Positions 26,155 through 38,977 of a stretch of 64,000 bases of DNA are shown piece after piece. The DNA is from Phycicoccus sp. Soil748 (GTDB lineage: Bacteria; Actinomycetota; Actinomycetes; Actinomycetales; Dermatophilaceae): positions 62,320-126,319 of the forward strand of contig NZ_LMSC01000007.1 in NCBI RefSeq assembly GCF_001428025.1, in the 5' to 3' direction. Below the pieces are notes generated by a model. It had not been told where the DNA came from. It saw only the letters and a program-made list of their open reading frames with translations, and searched no databases. Within the stretch, counting starts at the first letter, position 1, and each line of letters opens with the position of its first letter. The translations under genes and the position numbers were made by a program.

Positions 26155-26994
26155 GTGACCTCCGACGTCGAGACCAGCCCCCACAGCACACCGGTCTTCT
26201 TCGTCGCGGGCGGCACCGGCATCTCGGCCGAGACGCTGGGCAACCTCATGCTCCAGCAGTTCCCCTCGGTGACGTTCCAGCGGCGCAAGTTCCCGTTCGT
26301 CACGACCATCGAGCGGGCCCGCGAGGTGCGGGGGATCTTCGACGAGGCCTGCACGGGCTCGGTGACACCTCTGGTCTTCTCGTCGGTCTCCGACGACGAG
26401 GTCCGCAAGGAGCTGCAGGAGACGCGGTGCGCGTTCATCGACCTCTTCGGCACCCACCTCGACACCATCGAGCGGGTGCTGCGCGTCAACGCCACCCACG
26501 GCGGCGCCCCGCTCCACGGCCTGGGGGACACCCGCCGCTACGACGCGCGGATGAAGGCGATCGAGTACGCGATGGAGCACGACGACGGCGCCAGCCTCCG
26601 GCACCTCGAGTCCGCCGACCTCATCCTCGTGGCGCCGTCGCGGTGCGGGAAGACCCCGACCTCCATGTACCTCGCGCTGCAGCACGGCCTCAAGGTCGCC
26701 AACTACCCGCTGGTCGAGGAGGACTTCGACGTCGGCGGCCTGCCCCGGCCGATCCGGGGCCTGGTCGACCGGTGCTTCGGCCTGCTGTCGACGCCTGCAC
26801 GCCTCAGCCAGGTCCGCGGCGAGCGCCGCCCGGGCTCGGTGTACGCCAGCATGGGTCAGTGCAGCTACGAGCTGCGCCGGGCCGAGGCGCTCTACCGGGC
26901 ACACCGCATACCCTCCATCAACTCGGCCTCCATGTCGGTGGAGGAGATGGCGGCCGTCATCATGCAGAGCACCAACCTCAACGGGCTCCTCTGA
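26155..26994 (+). CDS. PEP synthase regulatory protein (kinase/pyrophosphorylase, DUF299)
   Basis: A 279-residue bifunctional regulator that inactivates PEP synthase by ADP-dependent phosphorylation and reactivates it by phosphate-dependent pyrophosphorolysis. It has a P-loop-like APSRCGKTPTS (160-170), typical of the family, plus the N-terminal VFFVAGGTGISAETLG. GTG 26155 was preferred over one six bases earlier because AAGG lies 7 nt upstream. The gene directly precedes ppsA, its target, leaving little doubt about the role. Confidence 0.93.
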   Translation: MTSDVETSPHSTPVFFVAGGTGISAETLGNLMLQQFPSVTFQRRKFPFVTTIERAREVRGIFDEACTGSVTPLVFSSVSDDEVRKELQETRCAFIDLFGTHLDTIERVLRVNATHGGAPLHGLGDTRRYDARMKAIEYAMEHDDGASLRHLESADLILVAPSRCGKTPTSMYLALQHGLKVANYPLVEEDFDVGGLPRPIRGLVDRCFGLLSTPARLSQVRGERRPGSVYASMGQCSYELRRAEALYRAHRIPSINSASMSVEEMAAVIMQSTNLNGLL

Positions 26995-27016
26995 CGGGGT
27001 CCCCGGGAACCTGCTC

Positions 27017-27022
27017 TAACCT
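27017..27022 (+). promoter_or_regulatory. -10 of ppsA
   Basis: TAACCT in the 72-bp gap between the regulator and ppsA. It would give a leader of about 40 nt containing GAAAGGA before the GTG. Confidence 0.4.
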
Positions 27023-27066
27023 CTGACGCACCGCGGCAACGGCGCCGCACGTCGAAAGGAACGCCC

Positions 27067-29449
<2,383 letters not shown>

Positions 29450-29460
<11 letters not shown>

Positions 29461-30169
29461 CCTCGAGGCGCTGGTCGTCGCCGCGGACGACCCGGCCGGG
29501 CTGGCGTCGTTCTGGTCCGGGGTCCTGCGACGCCCGCTCGGTGTCGGCACGGCGGTCCTGCCCGTCACCGAGACCGAGTTCCCGATCCGGTTCGTGCCGA
29601 CGACGGCGCCGAAGGACGTCCCCAACCAGATGCACTTCGACCTGACCAGCTCCTCCCTCGAGGACCAGCAGGAGACGGTGGACCGAGCCCTCGAGCTGGG
29701 CGGCAGCCACCTCGACATCGGCCAGGGCCCGGACGCCGAGCACGTGGTGATGGCCGACCCGGAGGGCAACGAGCTCTGCGTGATCCCGCCGGGCAACAAC
29801 TTCCTCGCCGGTACGGGGACGATCGGCGCCCTGTCGAGCGACGGCTCGCAGGCGGTGGGCTACTTCTGGAGCCAGGCCCTGGGCTGGCCGCTGGTCTGGG
29901 ACCAGGACGAGGAGACGGCCATCCAGTCGCCGCGTGGCGGGTCGAAGATCTCCTGGGGTGGTCCTCCGGTGCGGCAGAAGACGGCCCGCAACCGCCTCCA
30001 CCTGCACCTGTCGCCGGTGGGGGACGACGGCGTGACGGCGGAGGTGCAGCGCCTCGTCGCGCTCGGCGCGAGCCGCGTCGACCCCGCCCTGGCTGACCCG
30101 GCGTGCCTGGCGGAGGAGTGGCTGCCGCTCCTGGACCCCGACGGCAACGAGCTCTGCGTGCGCGCCTGA
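29450..30169 (+). CDS. Two-domain VOC (glyoxalase-fold) protein
   Basis: A 239-residue protein with two vicinal-oxygen-chelate modules: residues about 1-112, ending [13 protein letters not shown], and about 120-239, ending [12 protein letters not shown]. These repeated GNELCV endings are the metal-site strands of actinobacterial glyoxalase-like proteins. It could be a metal-dependent lyase, dioxygenase or resistance protein; the sequence does not decide. The ATG overlaps ppsA by 11 bp, implying coupled translation, although no metabolic link to PEP synthase is evident. Confidence 0.82.
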
Positions 30170-30198
30170 ACCCGGCGTCGGCCGTTCGGCCAGGGTTC
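30168..30198 (+). terminator. Composite hairpin ending the ppsA operon
   Basis: GAACCC and GGGTTC close an outer stem, and inside it GGCCG/CGGCC form a second stem around TT. It begins at the stop codon of the VOC gene. Confidence 0.5.
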
Positions 30199-30295
30199 GT
30201 GCGCCGTGCGTCCGAACGAGGGCTGATCGCACCCCGCCGGACCCACGGCGGCATACGGTGGGCGCACCCGACACCGAAAGCGCCTGTCCTGACTC

Positions 30296-31387
30296 ATGAT
30301 CCACCGCCCTGACTTCTCCTGGCCGACTGTCCTCGGACCGCTCGTCATCACCCTGGCCGTCTCCGGATGTGTTCCGGCCAGCGCCGACCCGGGGTCCGAC
30401 TCAGGGTCCGCGTCCGGGCGCTCGACGACCTCGAGCCCGGCGGCCACCCGGGCGTTGCCTGCCTCGGACCCGTCGACGACGGAGCCCGTGGCCGAGCCCG
30501 CGGCGTCGAGCGAACCGGCCGGGACCGCGACCTCCACCACCTCGACCCCTGCCCCCTCGCCGAGCCCGACCTCGGTGCGGCCGGGCACCGCGGTGACCAC
30601 CCTGGCCGCCATCCCGGTCAAGGGTCGCGCGCCCCGCACGGGGTACGACCGCGCCGAGTTCGGCCAGGCCTGGGCCGACGTCGACCGCAACGGCTGCGAC
30701 ACCCGCAACGACATCCTGCGCCGCGACCTGCGCCAGCTCGTCCTCAAGGCCGGGACGCGCGGCTGCCTCGTCCTGCGCGGCACCCTGCACGACCCGTACA
30801 CCGGCACCACCATCCGCTTCGTCCGCGGGCAGAGCACCTCCACCGCCGTCCAGATCGACCACGTCGTGGCCCTTTCCGACGCGTGGCAGAAGGGCGCCCA
30901 GAAGTGGACGTCCCAGCAGCGCACCGCCTTCGCCAACGACCCCCTCAACCTCCTCGCCGTGGACGGTCCCAGCAACCAGCGCAAGAGCGACGGTGACGCC
31001 GCCACGTGGCTCCCGCCCCGCAAGGCCACCCGGTGCAGCTACGTGGCCCGACAGGTCGCGGTGAAGCGCCGCTACGGGCTGTGGGTCACCAGCGCCGAGC
31101 GCGCGGCGATCCTGCGCGTGCTGGACTCCTGCCCCACGCAGGGCCTCCCCAGCGGCGGCGTGGTCCGGCTCGGCGGGGGAACCGTGGAGGCGGTCGCGCC
31201 GGCTCCCACCCGGTCGACGGCGCCGAAGCCCAGCGTGGCGCCGCCCGCAGCCTCCGCCACCGACCCGCGGTTCGGCACCTGCAGGGAGGCCAACGCCGCG
31301 GGCTACGGCCCGTACCGGCGCGGCGTGGACCCCGAGTACGACTGGTACCAGGACCGCGACCACGACGGGCTCGTCTGCGAGCGCTGA
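30296..31387 (+). CDS. Lipoprotein HNH nuclease with excalibur domain
   Basis: A 363-residue exported protein. It has a lipoprotein signal ending VSGC (Cys25), then a Ser/Thr/Pro-rich spacer of about 75 residues. A DUF1524/GmrSD-type HNH nuclease core (about 110-260) follows, with the histidine of QIDHVVALSDAWQKG and the downstream NDPLNLLAVDGPSNQRKSDG and TWLPP motifs. A second linker leads to an excalibur calcium-binding module at the C-terminus (DPEYDWYQDRDHDGLVCER). It probably acts as a cell-surface DNase. A TACGGT hexamer about 40 nt upstream may be the -10. Confidence 0.9.
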   Translation: MIHRPDFSWPTVLGPLVITLAVSGCVPASADPGSDSGSASGRSTTSSPAATRALPASDPSTTEPVAEPAASSEPAGTATSTTSTPAPSPSPTSVRPGTAVTTLAAIPVKGRAPRTGYDRAEFGQAWADVDRNGCDTRNDILRRDLRQLVLKAGTRGCLVLRGTLHDPYTGTTIRFVRGQSTSTAVQIDHVVALSDAWQKGAQKWTSQQRTAFANDPLNLLAVDGPSNQRKSDGDAATWLPPRKATRCSYVARQVAVKRRYGLWVTSAERAAILRVLDSCPTQGLPSGGVVRLGGGTVEAVAPAPTRSTAPKPSVAPPAASATDPRFGTCREANAAGYGPYRRGVDPEYDWYQDRDHDGLVCER

Positions 31388-31505
31388 GCCCGCCCCACCA
31401 GCCCTCTGATCGCCGTGGCCGGCCGGCGCGACACGGCCCTTCGTCCCTAGTGGGCGCGCCTCCTCTCTGGTGCAGTGGTCTGACCGCGAGGGATCGAGGA
31501 GACGC

Positions 31506-31742
31506 ATGAGGCAGCGCAAGTGGTCCGAGCTGAGCACGACCCAGCGGGTCGCTGTCGTAGTCGGTGGCAGCCTGCAGCTCGCGCTGCAGGCGTATGTCGC
31601 GCGAGACCTGCGGCGCCGCAGTCGTGAGGAGGTGCGGGGACCCCGGTGGGCCTGGGCCCTGGCCGACCTCGTGAACCCCGTCGGGCCGCTGGCCTACCTG
31701 GCCGTTGGTCGCCGCAACGCCCCTCGTCCACCGTTGGAGTAG
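31506..31742 (+). CDS. Small membrane protein (PLDc N-terminal-like)
   Basis: A 78-residue protein with two hydrophobic segments (VAVVVGGSLQLALQAYVA and LADLVNPVGPLAYLAVG) separated by an Arg-rich loop. The pattern resembles the PLDc_N family of short actinobacterial membrane proteins, often found next to ABC transporters. The start at 31506 has GAGGAG 5 nt upstream; a start 12 codons earlier lacks this. It sits 4 bp before the ABC ATPase gene, so it may assist that exporter. Confidence 0.7.
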   Translation: MRQRKWSELSTTQRVAVVVGGSLQLALQAYVARDLRRRSREEVRGPRWAWALADLVNPVGPLAYLAVGRRNAPRPPLE

Positions 31743-31746
31743 TGCC

Positions 31747-32680
<934 letters not shown>

Positions 32681-32691
<11 letters not shown>

Positions 32692-33481
32692 CGTCGCCCT
32701 CAAGACCCTCCACGACCAGCGCCGCAGCCTCGTCGGCTGGGTCGTCGCGGTCGTCCTGCTCGTGCTCATGTATGCCGCGATCTGGCCGAGCATCCGCGAC
32801 CAGCCGTCGATGAGCGACTTCCTCGACCAGATGCCCGAGGCGTTCCGGTCCCTGTTCGCCACTGCAGGGGCCGACATGTCGACGCCCGTGGGCTACATCC
32901 AGATCGAGCTCATGAGCTTCATGGGCCCGACCCTGCTCATCCTGTACGCCGTGGGGCAGGGGAGCTCCGCGGTCGCTGGCGAGGAGGACCGCCACACCCT
33001 CGACCTGCTGCTGGGCTCGCCCGTCAGCCGCGCCCGGGTCGTCCTGGAGAAGGCCGGGGCCATGGTGCTCGGGACGCTCGGGCTGGCCGTGGCCACCGGC
33101 GCCGCCCTGGTGCTCGTGGGCCGGCTGTTCGACCTGAGCCTGCCGGCCGGGCGCACCGCGGCGGCGATGCTGCACCTGGCCCTGCTGGGGCTGGTGTTCG
33201 GCGCCCTCGCCCTGGCGGTGGGGGCCGCCACCGGCAGCCCGGGCCGCAGCAGGGGAGTGGCAGCCGCGGTCGCGGTCCTGGCCTACCTCGTCAACGGCCT
33301 GGGCGGCCTCGTGGACTGGCTGCGCCCGTTCCAGCGGCTCTCGCCGTTCTACCAGTACGCCGCCCACGACCCGCTGCGGGCGGGGGTCTCCTGGCCCGCC
33401 GTGGTCGTGGCGGTCCTGACCGTCGCCGTCCTGGTCGCGGCCGCGGTGTGGGGCTTCGGCCGGCGGGACGTCCGCGGCTGA
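32681..33481 (+). CDS. ABC-2 type exporter permease
   Basis: A 266-residue membrane protein with six hydrophobic segments beginning at about 20 (GWVVAVVLLVLMYAAIW). It includes the EEDRHTLDLLLGSPVSRARVVLEK cytoplasmic motif found in ABC-2 permeases of the natA/ccm-like type. It forms a full exporter with the ATPase gene it overlaps. No accessory periplasmic or adaptor gene is present. Confidence 0.9.
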
Positions 33482-33550
33482 GCGACGGCCACCAGAGGAC
33501 GAGGGGCTGGGGCGCGTGCAGGCGGCCGGCGCCGGGCACTCACCTGGCGA

Positions 33551-34279
33551 CTAGAGCTGGGTGCCCACCAGGGCGCCGATGCCGTAGGTCACGGCCATCG
33601 CGAGCACGCCACCGGCGACGTTGCGCAGCACCGCCCGCTGCCTCGGGGCACCGCCGAGCTGGGCGCTGACCCAGCCGGTCGCAGCCAGCGCCACGACGAC
33701 CGCCCCGGCGGTGATGGCGACCCGACCTCCGGGCGGGGGCAGCAGGATCGCGATGAGCGGCAGCAGCGCGCCGACCGTGAACGCCGACATCGACGCCCAG
33801 GCCGCGTGCCAGGGGTTCGTCAGGTCGTTGGGGTCGATCCCGAGCTCGGCCTCCGCGTGCGCGCCGAGGGCGTCGTGCTCGGTGAGCTGGACGGCCACCT
33901 CACGGGCGAGCTCCGGGGTCAGGCCCTTGCCGGCGTAGATCTCGGTGAGCTCGTCGAGCTCCTGCTCGGGCATCTCCCGCAGCTCGCGGCGCTCCTTGGC
34001 CAGCAGGGCCTTCTCGGTGTCGCGCTGGGTGCTCACCGACACGTACTCGCCGGCCGCCATGCTCATGGCCCCCGCTGCGAGACCCGCGACCCCGGCGGTG
34101 ACGATGGCGCTGCGCTCGCTGGTGGCGGCGGCGACGCCGATGACGATGCCGGCGGTGGAGACGATGCCGTCGTTGGCTCCGAGGACTGCCGCGCGCAACC
34201 AGTTCAGGCGCGAGCCGATCGCGGCGTCGTGGGCCTCACCCTCGTGCGGGACGACCTCGGGGCTCTCGAGCTCAGCCAC
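33551..34279 (-). CDS. VIT1/CCC1-family iron/manganese transporter
   Basis: A 242-residue membrane protein of the vacuolar iron transporter family. The first helix carries WLRAAVLGANDGIVSTAGIV, the second GAMSMAAGEYVSVSTQRD, and a metal-binding helical segment of charged residues (about 85-150) follows. Three more helices occupy the C-terminal half. Bacterial members are thought to move Fe2+ or Mn2+ across the membrane. The GTG start overlaps the pterin dehydratase gene by 8 bp. Confidence 0.9.
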   Translation of the reverse strand: MAELESPEVVPHEGEAHDAAIGSRLNWLRAAVLGANDGIVSTAGIVIGVAAATSERSAIVTAGVAGLAAGAMSMAAGEYVSVSTQRDTEKALLAKERRELREMPEQELDELTEIYAGKGLTPELAREVAVQLTEHDALGAHAEAELGIDPNDLTNPWHAAWASMSAFTVGALLPLIAILLPPPGGRVAITAGAVVVALAATGWVSAQLGGAPRQRAVLRNVAGGVLAMAVTYGIGALVGTQL

Positions 34280-34580
34280 GGGCCCGCGCCCCGAACCGGC
34301 CCGCGGCCTGGGAGATGCGGTGGGCCAGCTCCACGTCGAGCTGGGTGAGGCCGCCCTTGTCGTGCGTCGAGAGCGCGAAGTGCACCGTGCGCCAGCGGAT
34401 GTCGATGTCCGGGTGGTGGTTCATGCCCTCCGCCTCGGTGGCGACCTCGTCGACGAGGCGGATGGCGGTGGGGAAGTCGGGAGCCTCGAAGCCGGCCAGG
34501 ATCTGCGTGCCGTCGACCGCCCACCCGGGCAGGTCCTGCAGCTGGCGGTCGAGCTCCTCGTCGGTGAGCAGTCGGGACAT
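34272..34580 (-). CDS. Pterin-4a-carbinolamine dehydratase
   Basis: A 102-residue PCD/DCoH protein. The catalytic signature EGMNHHPDIDIRW (His-His-Pro and the later Trp) is intact, followed by THDKGGLTQLDVELAHRI. It dehydrates 4a-hydroxytetrahydropterin to regenerate pterin cofactor. No aromatic amino-acid hydroxylase is visible nearby, and actinobacteria often keep this gene without one, so the physiological role is unclear. GAGAGT ends 6 nt before the ATG, a possible leaderless promoter. Confidence 0.93.
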   Translation of the reverse strand: MSRLLTDEELDRQLQDLPGWAVDGTQILAGFEAPDFPTAIRLVDEVATEAEGMNHHPDIDIRWRTVHFALSTHDKGGLTQLDVELAHRISQAAGRFGARARG

Positions 34581-34661
34581 GTGCACACTCTCGCAAGGAA
34601 CCGGGTGCGCTGTCACCGAAGGCCAACCTCACCTCGCAGCCACCCGGCCCAGGACGTGGTG

Positions 34662-34690
34662 TGCCGCGTGCGCTGGGCGCGCACGCGGCA
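34662..34690 (-). terminator. Terminator of the peptide ABC transporter operon
   Basis: TGCCGCGTGCGC and GCGCACGCGGCA form a perfect 12-bp stem around a five-base loop, 36 nt beyond the stop of the last transporter gene. There is no T-tract. Confidence 0.6.
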
Positions 34691-34725
34691 TACCGGAGGG
34701 GGCCTGTCGGGCCCGGGTCAGCTCG

Positions 34726-35883
34726 TCAGAGGGCTTCCTGGACCGAGGCGGGTCCGAGGAAGTCGTCGCCACCCTGGGCCGTGTCGGACTGGGAGGTGAT
34801 CTGGGCGGTGACCGTGTGCATCTGCAGCTCGCCGGACTCGATCTGCTCGGCCCAGTGGCAGGCGACGCGGTGCGAGGACGGCACCCCGGCGATGTCGAGC
34901 GTGCGCAGCTGCGGGCGCTCGGTGTCGCACTTGGTCTCCTGCCGCCACGGGCACCGCGTGTGGAAGCGGCAGCCCTTCGGCGGGTTGGCAGGGGAGGGCA
35001 GGTCGCCCTGGAGCAGGATGCGCTCGCGACGGTCCTCGATCACCGGGTCCGGCACCGGCACCGCGGACATCAGCGCCCGCGTGTAGGGGTGCAGCGGCTT
35101 GGTGTAGAGGTCGTCGGCGGCAGCCTCCTCGACGAGCGCCCCGAGGTACATGACCCCGATGCGGTCGCTGATGTGGCGCACCACGGCCAGGTCGTGCGCG
35201 ACCACCAGGTAGGTGAGGTCGAACTCGTCCTGCAGCTGCTCGAGGAGGTTGATGACCTGGGCCTGCACCGACACGTCGAGGGCGGAGACCGGCTCGTCGG
35301 CGACGATGAGCTTGGGGTCGACCGACAGCGCGCGGGCGATGCCGATGCGCTGGCGCTGGCCGCCGGAGAACTCGTGCGGGTACTTCTTCAGCGCGGCGGC
35401 GGGCAGGCCGACGGCCTTGAGCAGCTCGCGCAGCCGGGCGGACGCCTGCTTCTCGTCCTTGGCGAGCCCGTGGGCCTTCATGCCCTCCAGGAGGAGCGAC
35501 TCGACCGACTGGCGCGGGTCGAGGCTGCCCATCGGATCCTGGAAGACCATCTGGATGTCCTTGCGCTTGCGGCGCAGCTCCTCGCCCTTGAGCGAGGCGA
35601 TGTCGACCCCGTCGAACTCGACGCTGCCCTCGGTGGGCGGCTCGAGGTTGAGGATCGCCCGGCCCAGGGTGGACTTGCCGCAGCCGGACTCGCCGACCAG
35701 GCCGTAGGTCTCGCCCTGGCGGATCTGCAGGTCGACCCCGTCCACGGCGTAGACGTGGCCGACCGTCCTGTCGAAGATGACGCCCTTCTTGATGGGGAAG
35801 TGCACCTTGACGCCCTTGACGTCAACGAGCACCGGGCGGTCGCCGGCGGTGGTGGCCGGCGTGGTCTCGGCAGTCGCCGTCAT
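34726..35883 (-). CDS. Peptide ABC transporter ATP-binding protein (OppF/DppF-like)
   Basis: A 385-residue ATPase with Walker [13 protein letters not shown], signature FSGGQRQRIGIARAL, Walker B LIVADEPVSALD and an oligopeptide-transporter C-terminal domain. The Cys-rich segment GCRFHTRCPWRQETKC (Cys spaced as CX6CX7C) would hold the iron-sulfur cluster of such ATPases. The ATG overlaps the OppD stop (ATGA). It is last in the five-gene operon oppA-B-C-D-F. Confidence 0.94.
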   Translation of the reverse strand: MTATAETTPATTAGDRPVLVDVKGVKVHFPIKKGVIFDRTVGHVYAVDGVDLQIRQGETYGLVGESGCGKSTLGRAILNLEPPTEGSVEFDGVDIASLKGEELRRKRKDIQMVFQDPMGSLDPRQSVESLLLEGMKAHGLAKDEKQASARLRELLKAVGLPAAALKKYPHEFSGGQRQRIGIARALSVDPKLIVADEPVSALDVSVQAQVINLLEQLQDEFDLTYLVVAHDLAVVRHISDRIGVMYLGALVEEAAADDLYTKPLHPYTRALMSAVPVPDPVIEDRRERILLQGDLPSPANPPKGCRFHTRCPWRQETKCDTERPQLRTLDIAGVPSSHRVACHWAEQIESGELQMHTVTAQITSQSDTAQGGDDFLGPASVQEAL

Positions 35884-36914
35884 CGGGACACCTCCGGGGA
35901 GTGGGTGACGGGGTTGAAGCAGCGCAGGGCCCGCGGGCCCTCCTCCACCAGCTGGGGCATGTGCTGGACGCACTCGTCGACGGCGTTGGGGCACCGCGGG
36001 GCGAAGGCGCACGCGCTGGCCCACGGGAGGTTGTCAGCCACCGAGCCCGGGATGGGGTTGAGGCGCTCGCCGCGCGACCCGTCGAGGCGGGGGATGGAGC
36101 CCAGCAGCCCCACGGTGTACGGGTGCCTCGGCTCGGCGAACAGCGGGTGGCGGTCCCCGCGCTCGACGATCTTGCCGCCGTAGAGCACGTTGACCCGGTC
36201 CACCATGCCCGCCACCACACCGAGGTCGTGGGTGATCATGATGAGCGCCGTCCCGGTGTCCTCGACGAGGTCCTTGAGCAGCGCCAGGATCTGCGCCTGG
36301 ATGGTGACGTCGAGCGCCGTGGTGGGCTCGTCGGCGATGAGCAGGCGGGGTTCGCACGCGAGGGCCATGGCGATGAGCGCGCGCTGGCGCATGCCGCCGG
36401 ACAGCTGGTGCGGGTAGTCCTTGAGCCGCCGTTCCGGGTCGGGGATGCCGACCTTGTCGAGCATCTCGCGGGCGATGGGTGTGGCCGCCTTGCGGGACAG
36501 GCCGCGGTGCCGCTCGAGCACCTCGGTGACCTGCAGGCCGATCGGGACGACCGGGTTCAGCGACGACAGCGGGTCCTGGAAGATCATGCCCAGGTCGCGG
36601 CCGCGCCGGTCGCGCATCTGGTCGCGCGACTCCTTGAGCAGGTCGGCGCCGTTGAAGAGCACCTCACCCTCGACGCGCACGCCGCGGGTGGGCAGCAGGC
36701 CCATGATCGCCAGCGACGTCACGGACTTGCCGCAGCCGGACTCGCCGACGAGGCCGACGGTCTGGCCGGGGCGGACGTCGAAGCTGACCCCGTCGACGGC
36801 CACGAACGGCTCGTCGCCGGAGCGGTGGAAGGTGACGGTCAGGTCGCGGACCGACAGCAGCGGCTCGCTGCCGTCGCCGCGAGAGGTTCGGGTGTTCTCG
36901 ATGAGCTCAGTCAT
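35880..36914 (-). CDS. Peptide ABC transporter ATP-binding protein (OppD/DppD-like)
   Basis: A 344-residue partner ATPase. Walker A is [13 protein letters not shown], signature [15 protein letters not shown], Walker [13 protein letters not shown], with HDLGVV for the switch His. The C-terminal domain includes [14 protein letters not shown], a second Cys-rich cluster motif. It forms a heterodimer with the OppF-like protein. It starts 8 bp after the OppC-like permease gene. Confidence 0.94.
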   Translation of the reverse strand: MTELIENTRTSRGDGSEPLLSVRDLTVTFHRSGDEPFVAVDGVSFDVRPGQTVGLVGESGCGKSVTSLAIMGLLPTRGVRVEGEVLFNGADLLKESRDQMRDRRGRDLGMIFQDPLSSLNPVVPIGLQVTEVLERHRGLSRKAATPIAREMLDKVGIPDPERRLKDYPHQLSGGMRQRALIAMALACEPRLLIADEPTTALDVTIQAQILALLKDLVEDTGTALIMITHDLGVVAGMVDRVNVLYGGKIVERGDRHPLFAEPRHPYTVGLLGSIPRLDGSRGERLNPIPGSVADNLPWASACAFAPRCPNAVDECVQHMPQLVEEGPRALRCFNPVTHSPEVSR

Positions 36915-36922
36915 GAGTCGGG

Positions 36923-37936
36923 TTACCTCCGGCTCTTGGGGTCGAGGGCCTCGCGCAGGGACTCACCCATGAGGGTGAAGCCCAGGGCCACGATGATGAT
37001 GCACAGGGCGGGCCAGACGGCGAGGGCCGGGTGGTCGTAGATGTACTCCTGGGCGGCGCCGAGCATCTGGCCCCACTCCGGCTGGCGGTCGTCGGGGTTG
37101 CCGACACCGAGGAAGGACAGCGCGGCCGCGTCGATGATGGCGCCGGCGAGCACGAGGGTCGCCTGCACGATGACCGGGCCGAGGGCGTTGGGCAGCATGT
37201 GCCGGAACACGATGGCCGACCGCTTGACACCCAGGGCCCGCGCGGCGAGCACGTGGTCGCTGGAGCGCTGGGCCAGCAGCGAACCGCGCAGCAGCCGCGC
37301 GAAGATCGGCACCTGGACGACCGCGATGGCGATGATGACCGTCCACTGGCTCGGCTTGGACGCCAGCGCCGCGATGGACACGGCGAGCAGCAGCGACGGG
37401 ATCGACAGCATCACGTCGACCAGGCGCATGACGAGCGAGTCGACCCAGCCGCCGAAAGCACCGGAGAGGGTGCCGAGCGTCAGTCCGCCCGCGAACCCGA
37501 ACAGCGTCGCCAGCACGCCGACGATGAGGGTCTGCCGGCTGCCGACGATGAGCCGGGAGAGGATGTCGCGCCCCACCGAGTCGGCTCCCAGGGGGTATCC
37601 GGGCTGGGAGCCCGGGATGGGGTTGCTCTGCGGTCGCACCTGGTCGATGAGCAGGCGGGCTGTGGGGTCGTGCGGCGCCAGCAGCGGGGAGAAGATCGCG
37701 AGCAGGACGAACAGCGCGCTGATCGTGGCCCCGAGCAGGAAGACCGGGTTGCCACGCAGCCGGCGCCAGGCGCTGGCGATGAGCGAGACGCCGGCGGACT
37801 CCTCCACGTGCCCGGCGTCGGCGACCGAGCGCTCGGCCACGGCCACGCCGCCACCTGCCGGTCCCTTGCCGGCCGTGGAGGCGGCGAGGTCGTCGATCCG
37901 CTGCTTGCGGGTCTTGGGGTTGAGGGGGTTGGGCAC
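36923..37936 (-). CDS. Peptide ABC transporter permease (OppC/DppC-like)
   Basis: A 337-residue permease with a cytoplasmic N-terminal extension of about 60 residues and an OppC_N region ending in LFVLLAIFSPLLAPHDP. The EAA loop is RALGVKRSAIVFRHMLPNALGP, which docks to the ATPases. It pairs with the OppB-like permease 6 bp upstream. The peptide or nickel specificity cannot be told from the permease. Confidence 0.94.
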   Translation of the reverse strand: MPNPLNPKTRKQRIDDLAASTAGKGPAGGGVAVAERSVADAGHVEESAGVSLIASAWRRLRGNPVFLLGATISALFVLLAIFSPLLAPHDPTARLLIDQVRPQSNPIPGSQPGYPLGADSVGRDILSRLIVGSRQTLIVGVLATLFGFAGGLTLGTLSGAFGGWVDSLVMRLVDVMLSIPSLLLAVSIAALASKPSQWTVIIAIAVVQVPIFARLLRGSLLAQRSSDHVLAARALGVKRSAIVFRHMLPNALGPVIVQATLVLAGAIIDAAALSFLGVGNPDDRQPEWGQMLGAAQEYIYDHPALAVWPALCIIIVALGFTLMGESLREALDPKSRR

Positions 37937-37942
37937 CTCAGG

Positions 37943-38953
37943 TCACCTCGTCCGGATTCGGGGGTCGATCACGGCGTACGCGATGTCGACCAGCAGGTTG
38001 ATGACGACGAAGGTGATGGCGAACATCAGCAGCAGCACCTGGAGCACTGCGTAGTCGCGGCGCTCGAACGACAGGGCCGTCGCCTCGCCGAGGCCGCCCC
38101 AGCTGAACACGCGCTCGGTGAGCACCGCGCCCACGAGCAGGCCGCCGGTCTGCAGGCCGATGGTCGTCACGACGGGCAGCAGCGCGTTGCGCAGGACGTG
38201 GCGACCGCGGATGACCCGCCGGGTCAAGCCCTTGGACTCCGCCGTGCGGACGTAGTCCTCGTCCATGACGTCGAGGACGGCGGCACGCGTGATGCGGAAG
38301 ATCACCGCGAACGGGATCGTCGCCAGCGCCAGGCCCGGCAGGATCAGGTGCTTGATGGCGTCCCACGCGGAGTCCCACTCGCGGGTGAGCACGCCGTCGA
38401 GCACGAAGAACCCGGTCACGCGGGTCGCGTCGATGCCCGAGTCCTGGCGCCCGGAGACGGGCAGCCAGTGCAGCTGGATCGCGAAGAAGTACTTGAGCAG
38501 GAAGGCCAGGAAGAACACCGGCACGGCCACGCCGATCAGCGACCCGACCACCGAGAGGTTGTCGAACCACGACGCGCGCCGGCGCGCGGCCAGGTAGCCC
38601 AGCGGGATACCGACGATGATCGCCAGCACGATCGAGAAGAGCGCGAGCTCGATCGTGGCGGGGAACCGCTGCATGAAGATGTCGAACGCGTCGGTGCCGG
38701 CCTGCACCCCCGTGCTGGCTCCGAACTTGCCCTGCAGGGCCCGCTTCACGAACTCCCAGTACTGCACGTAGATCGGCTGGTCGAGGCCCAGGGCCTTCTC
38801 CAGCGCGGCCCGCCGGGCGGGGGTGGCCCGCTCGCCGAGCATGGCGGACACGGTGCCGCCGGGGAGGGACCGCAGCCAGAGGAAGACGAGCATCGAGAGC
38901 ACGATGACCACCCCCACCATCTGGAGCAGTCGTCTGAGGATGAATCTGAGCAC
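37943..38953 (-). CDS. Peptide ABC transporter permease (OppB/DppB-like)
   Basis: A 336-residue permease beginning MLRFILRRLLQMVGVVIVLSM's usual OppB-type first helix and carrying the LPGG motif after it. The EAA loop reads ESKGLTRRVIRGRHVLRNALLP. A periplasmic loop (about 160-190) is longer than in E. coli OppB. The GTG has GAAGGAG upstream, just after a very stable hairpin that separates it from the binding-protein gene. Confidence 0.94.
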   Translation of the reverse strand: MLRFILRRLLQMVGVVIVLSMLVFLWLRSLPGGTVSAMLGERATPARRAALEKALGLDQPIYVQYWEFVKRALQGKFGASTGVQAGTDAFDIFMQRFPATIELALFSIVLAIIVGIPLGYLAARRRASWFDNLSVVGSLIGVAVPVFFLAFLLKYFFAIQLHWLPVSGRQDSGIDATRVTGFFVLDGVLTREWDSAWDAIKHLILPGLALATIPFAVIFRITRAAVLDVMDEDYVRTAESKGLTRRVIRGRHVLRNALLPVVTTIGLQTGGLLVGAVLTERVFSWGGLGEATALSFERRDYAVLQVLLLMFAITFVVINLLVDIAYAVIDPRIRTR

Positions 38954-38977
38954 GGGGGGTCGATCTCCTTCAGTCGC

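Noticed and set aside
31470-31505. An earlier ATG for the small PLDc_N-like protein
   Set aside because: The extra 12 residues are not family-like and the ribosome-binding site GAGGAG would lie inside the coding region.
34581-34725. A small gene in the gap between the pterin dehydratase and the opp operon
   Set aside because: No open frame with a start signal was found; the space is explained by a terminator hairpin and a promoter region.
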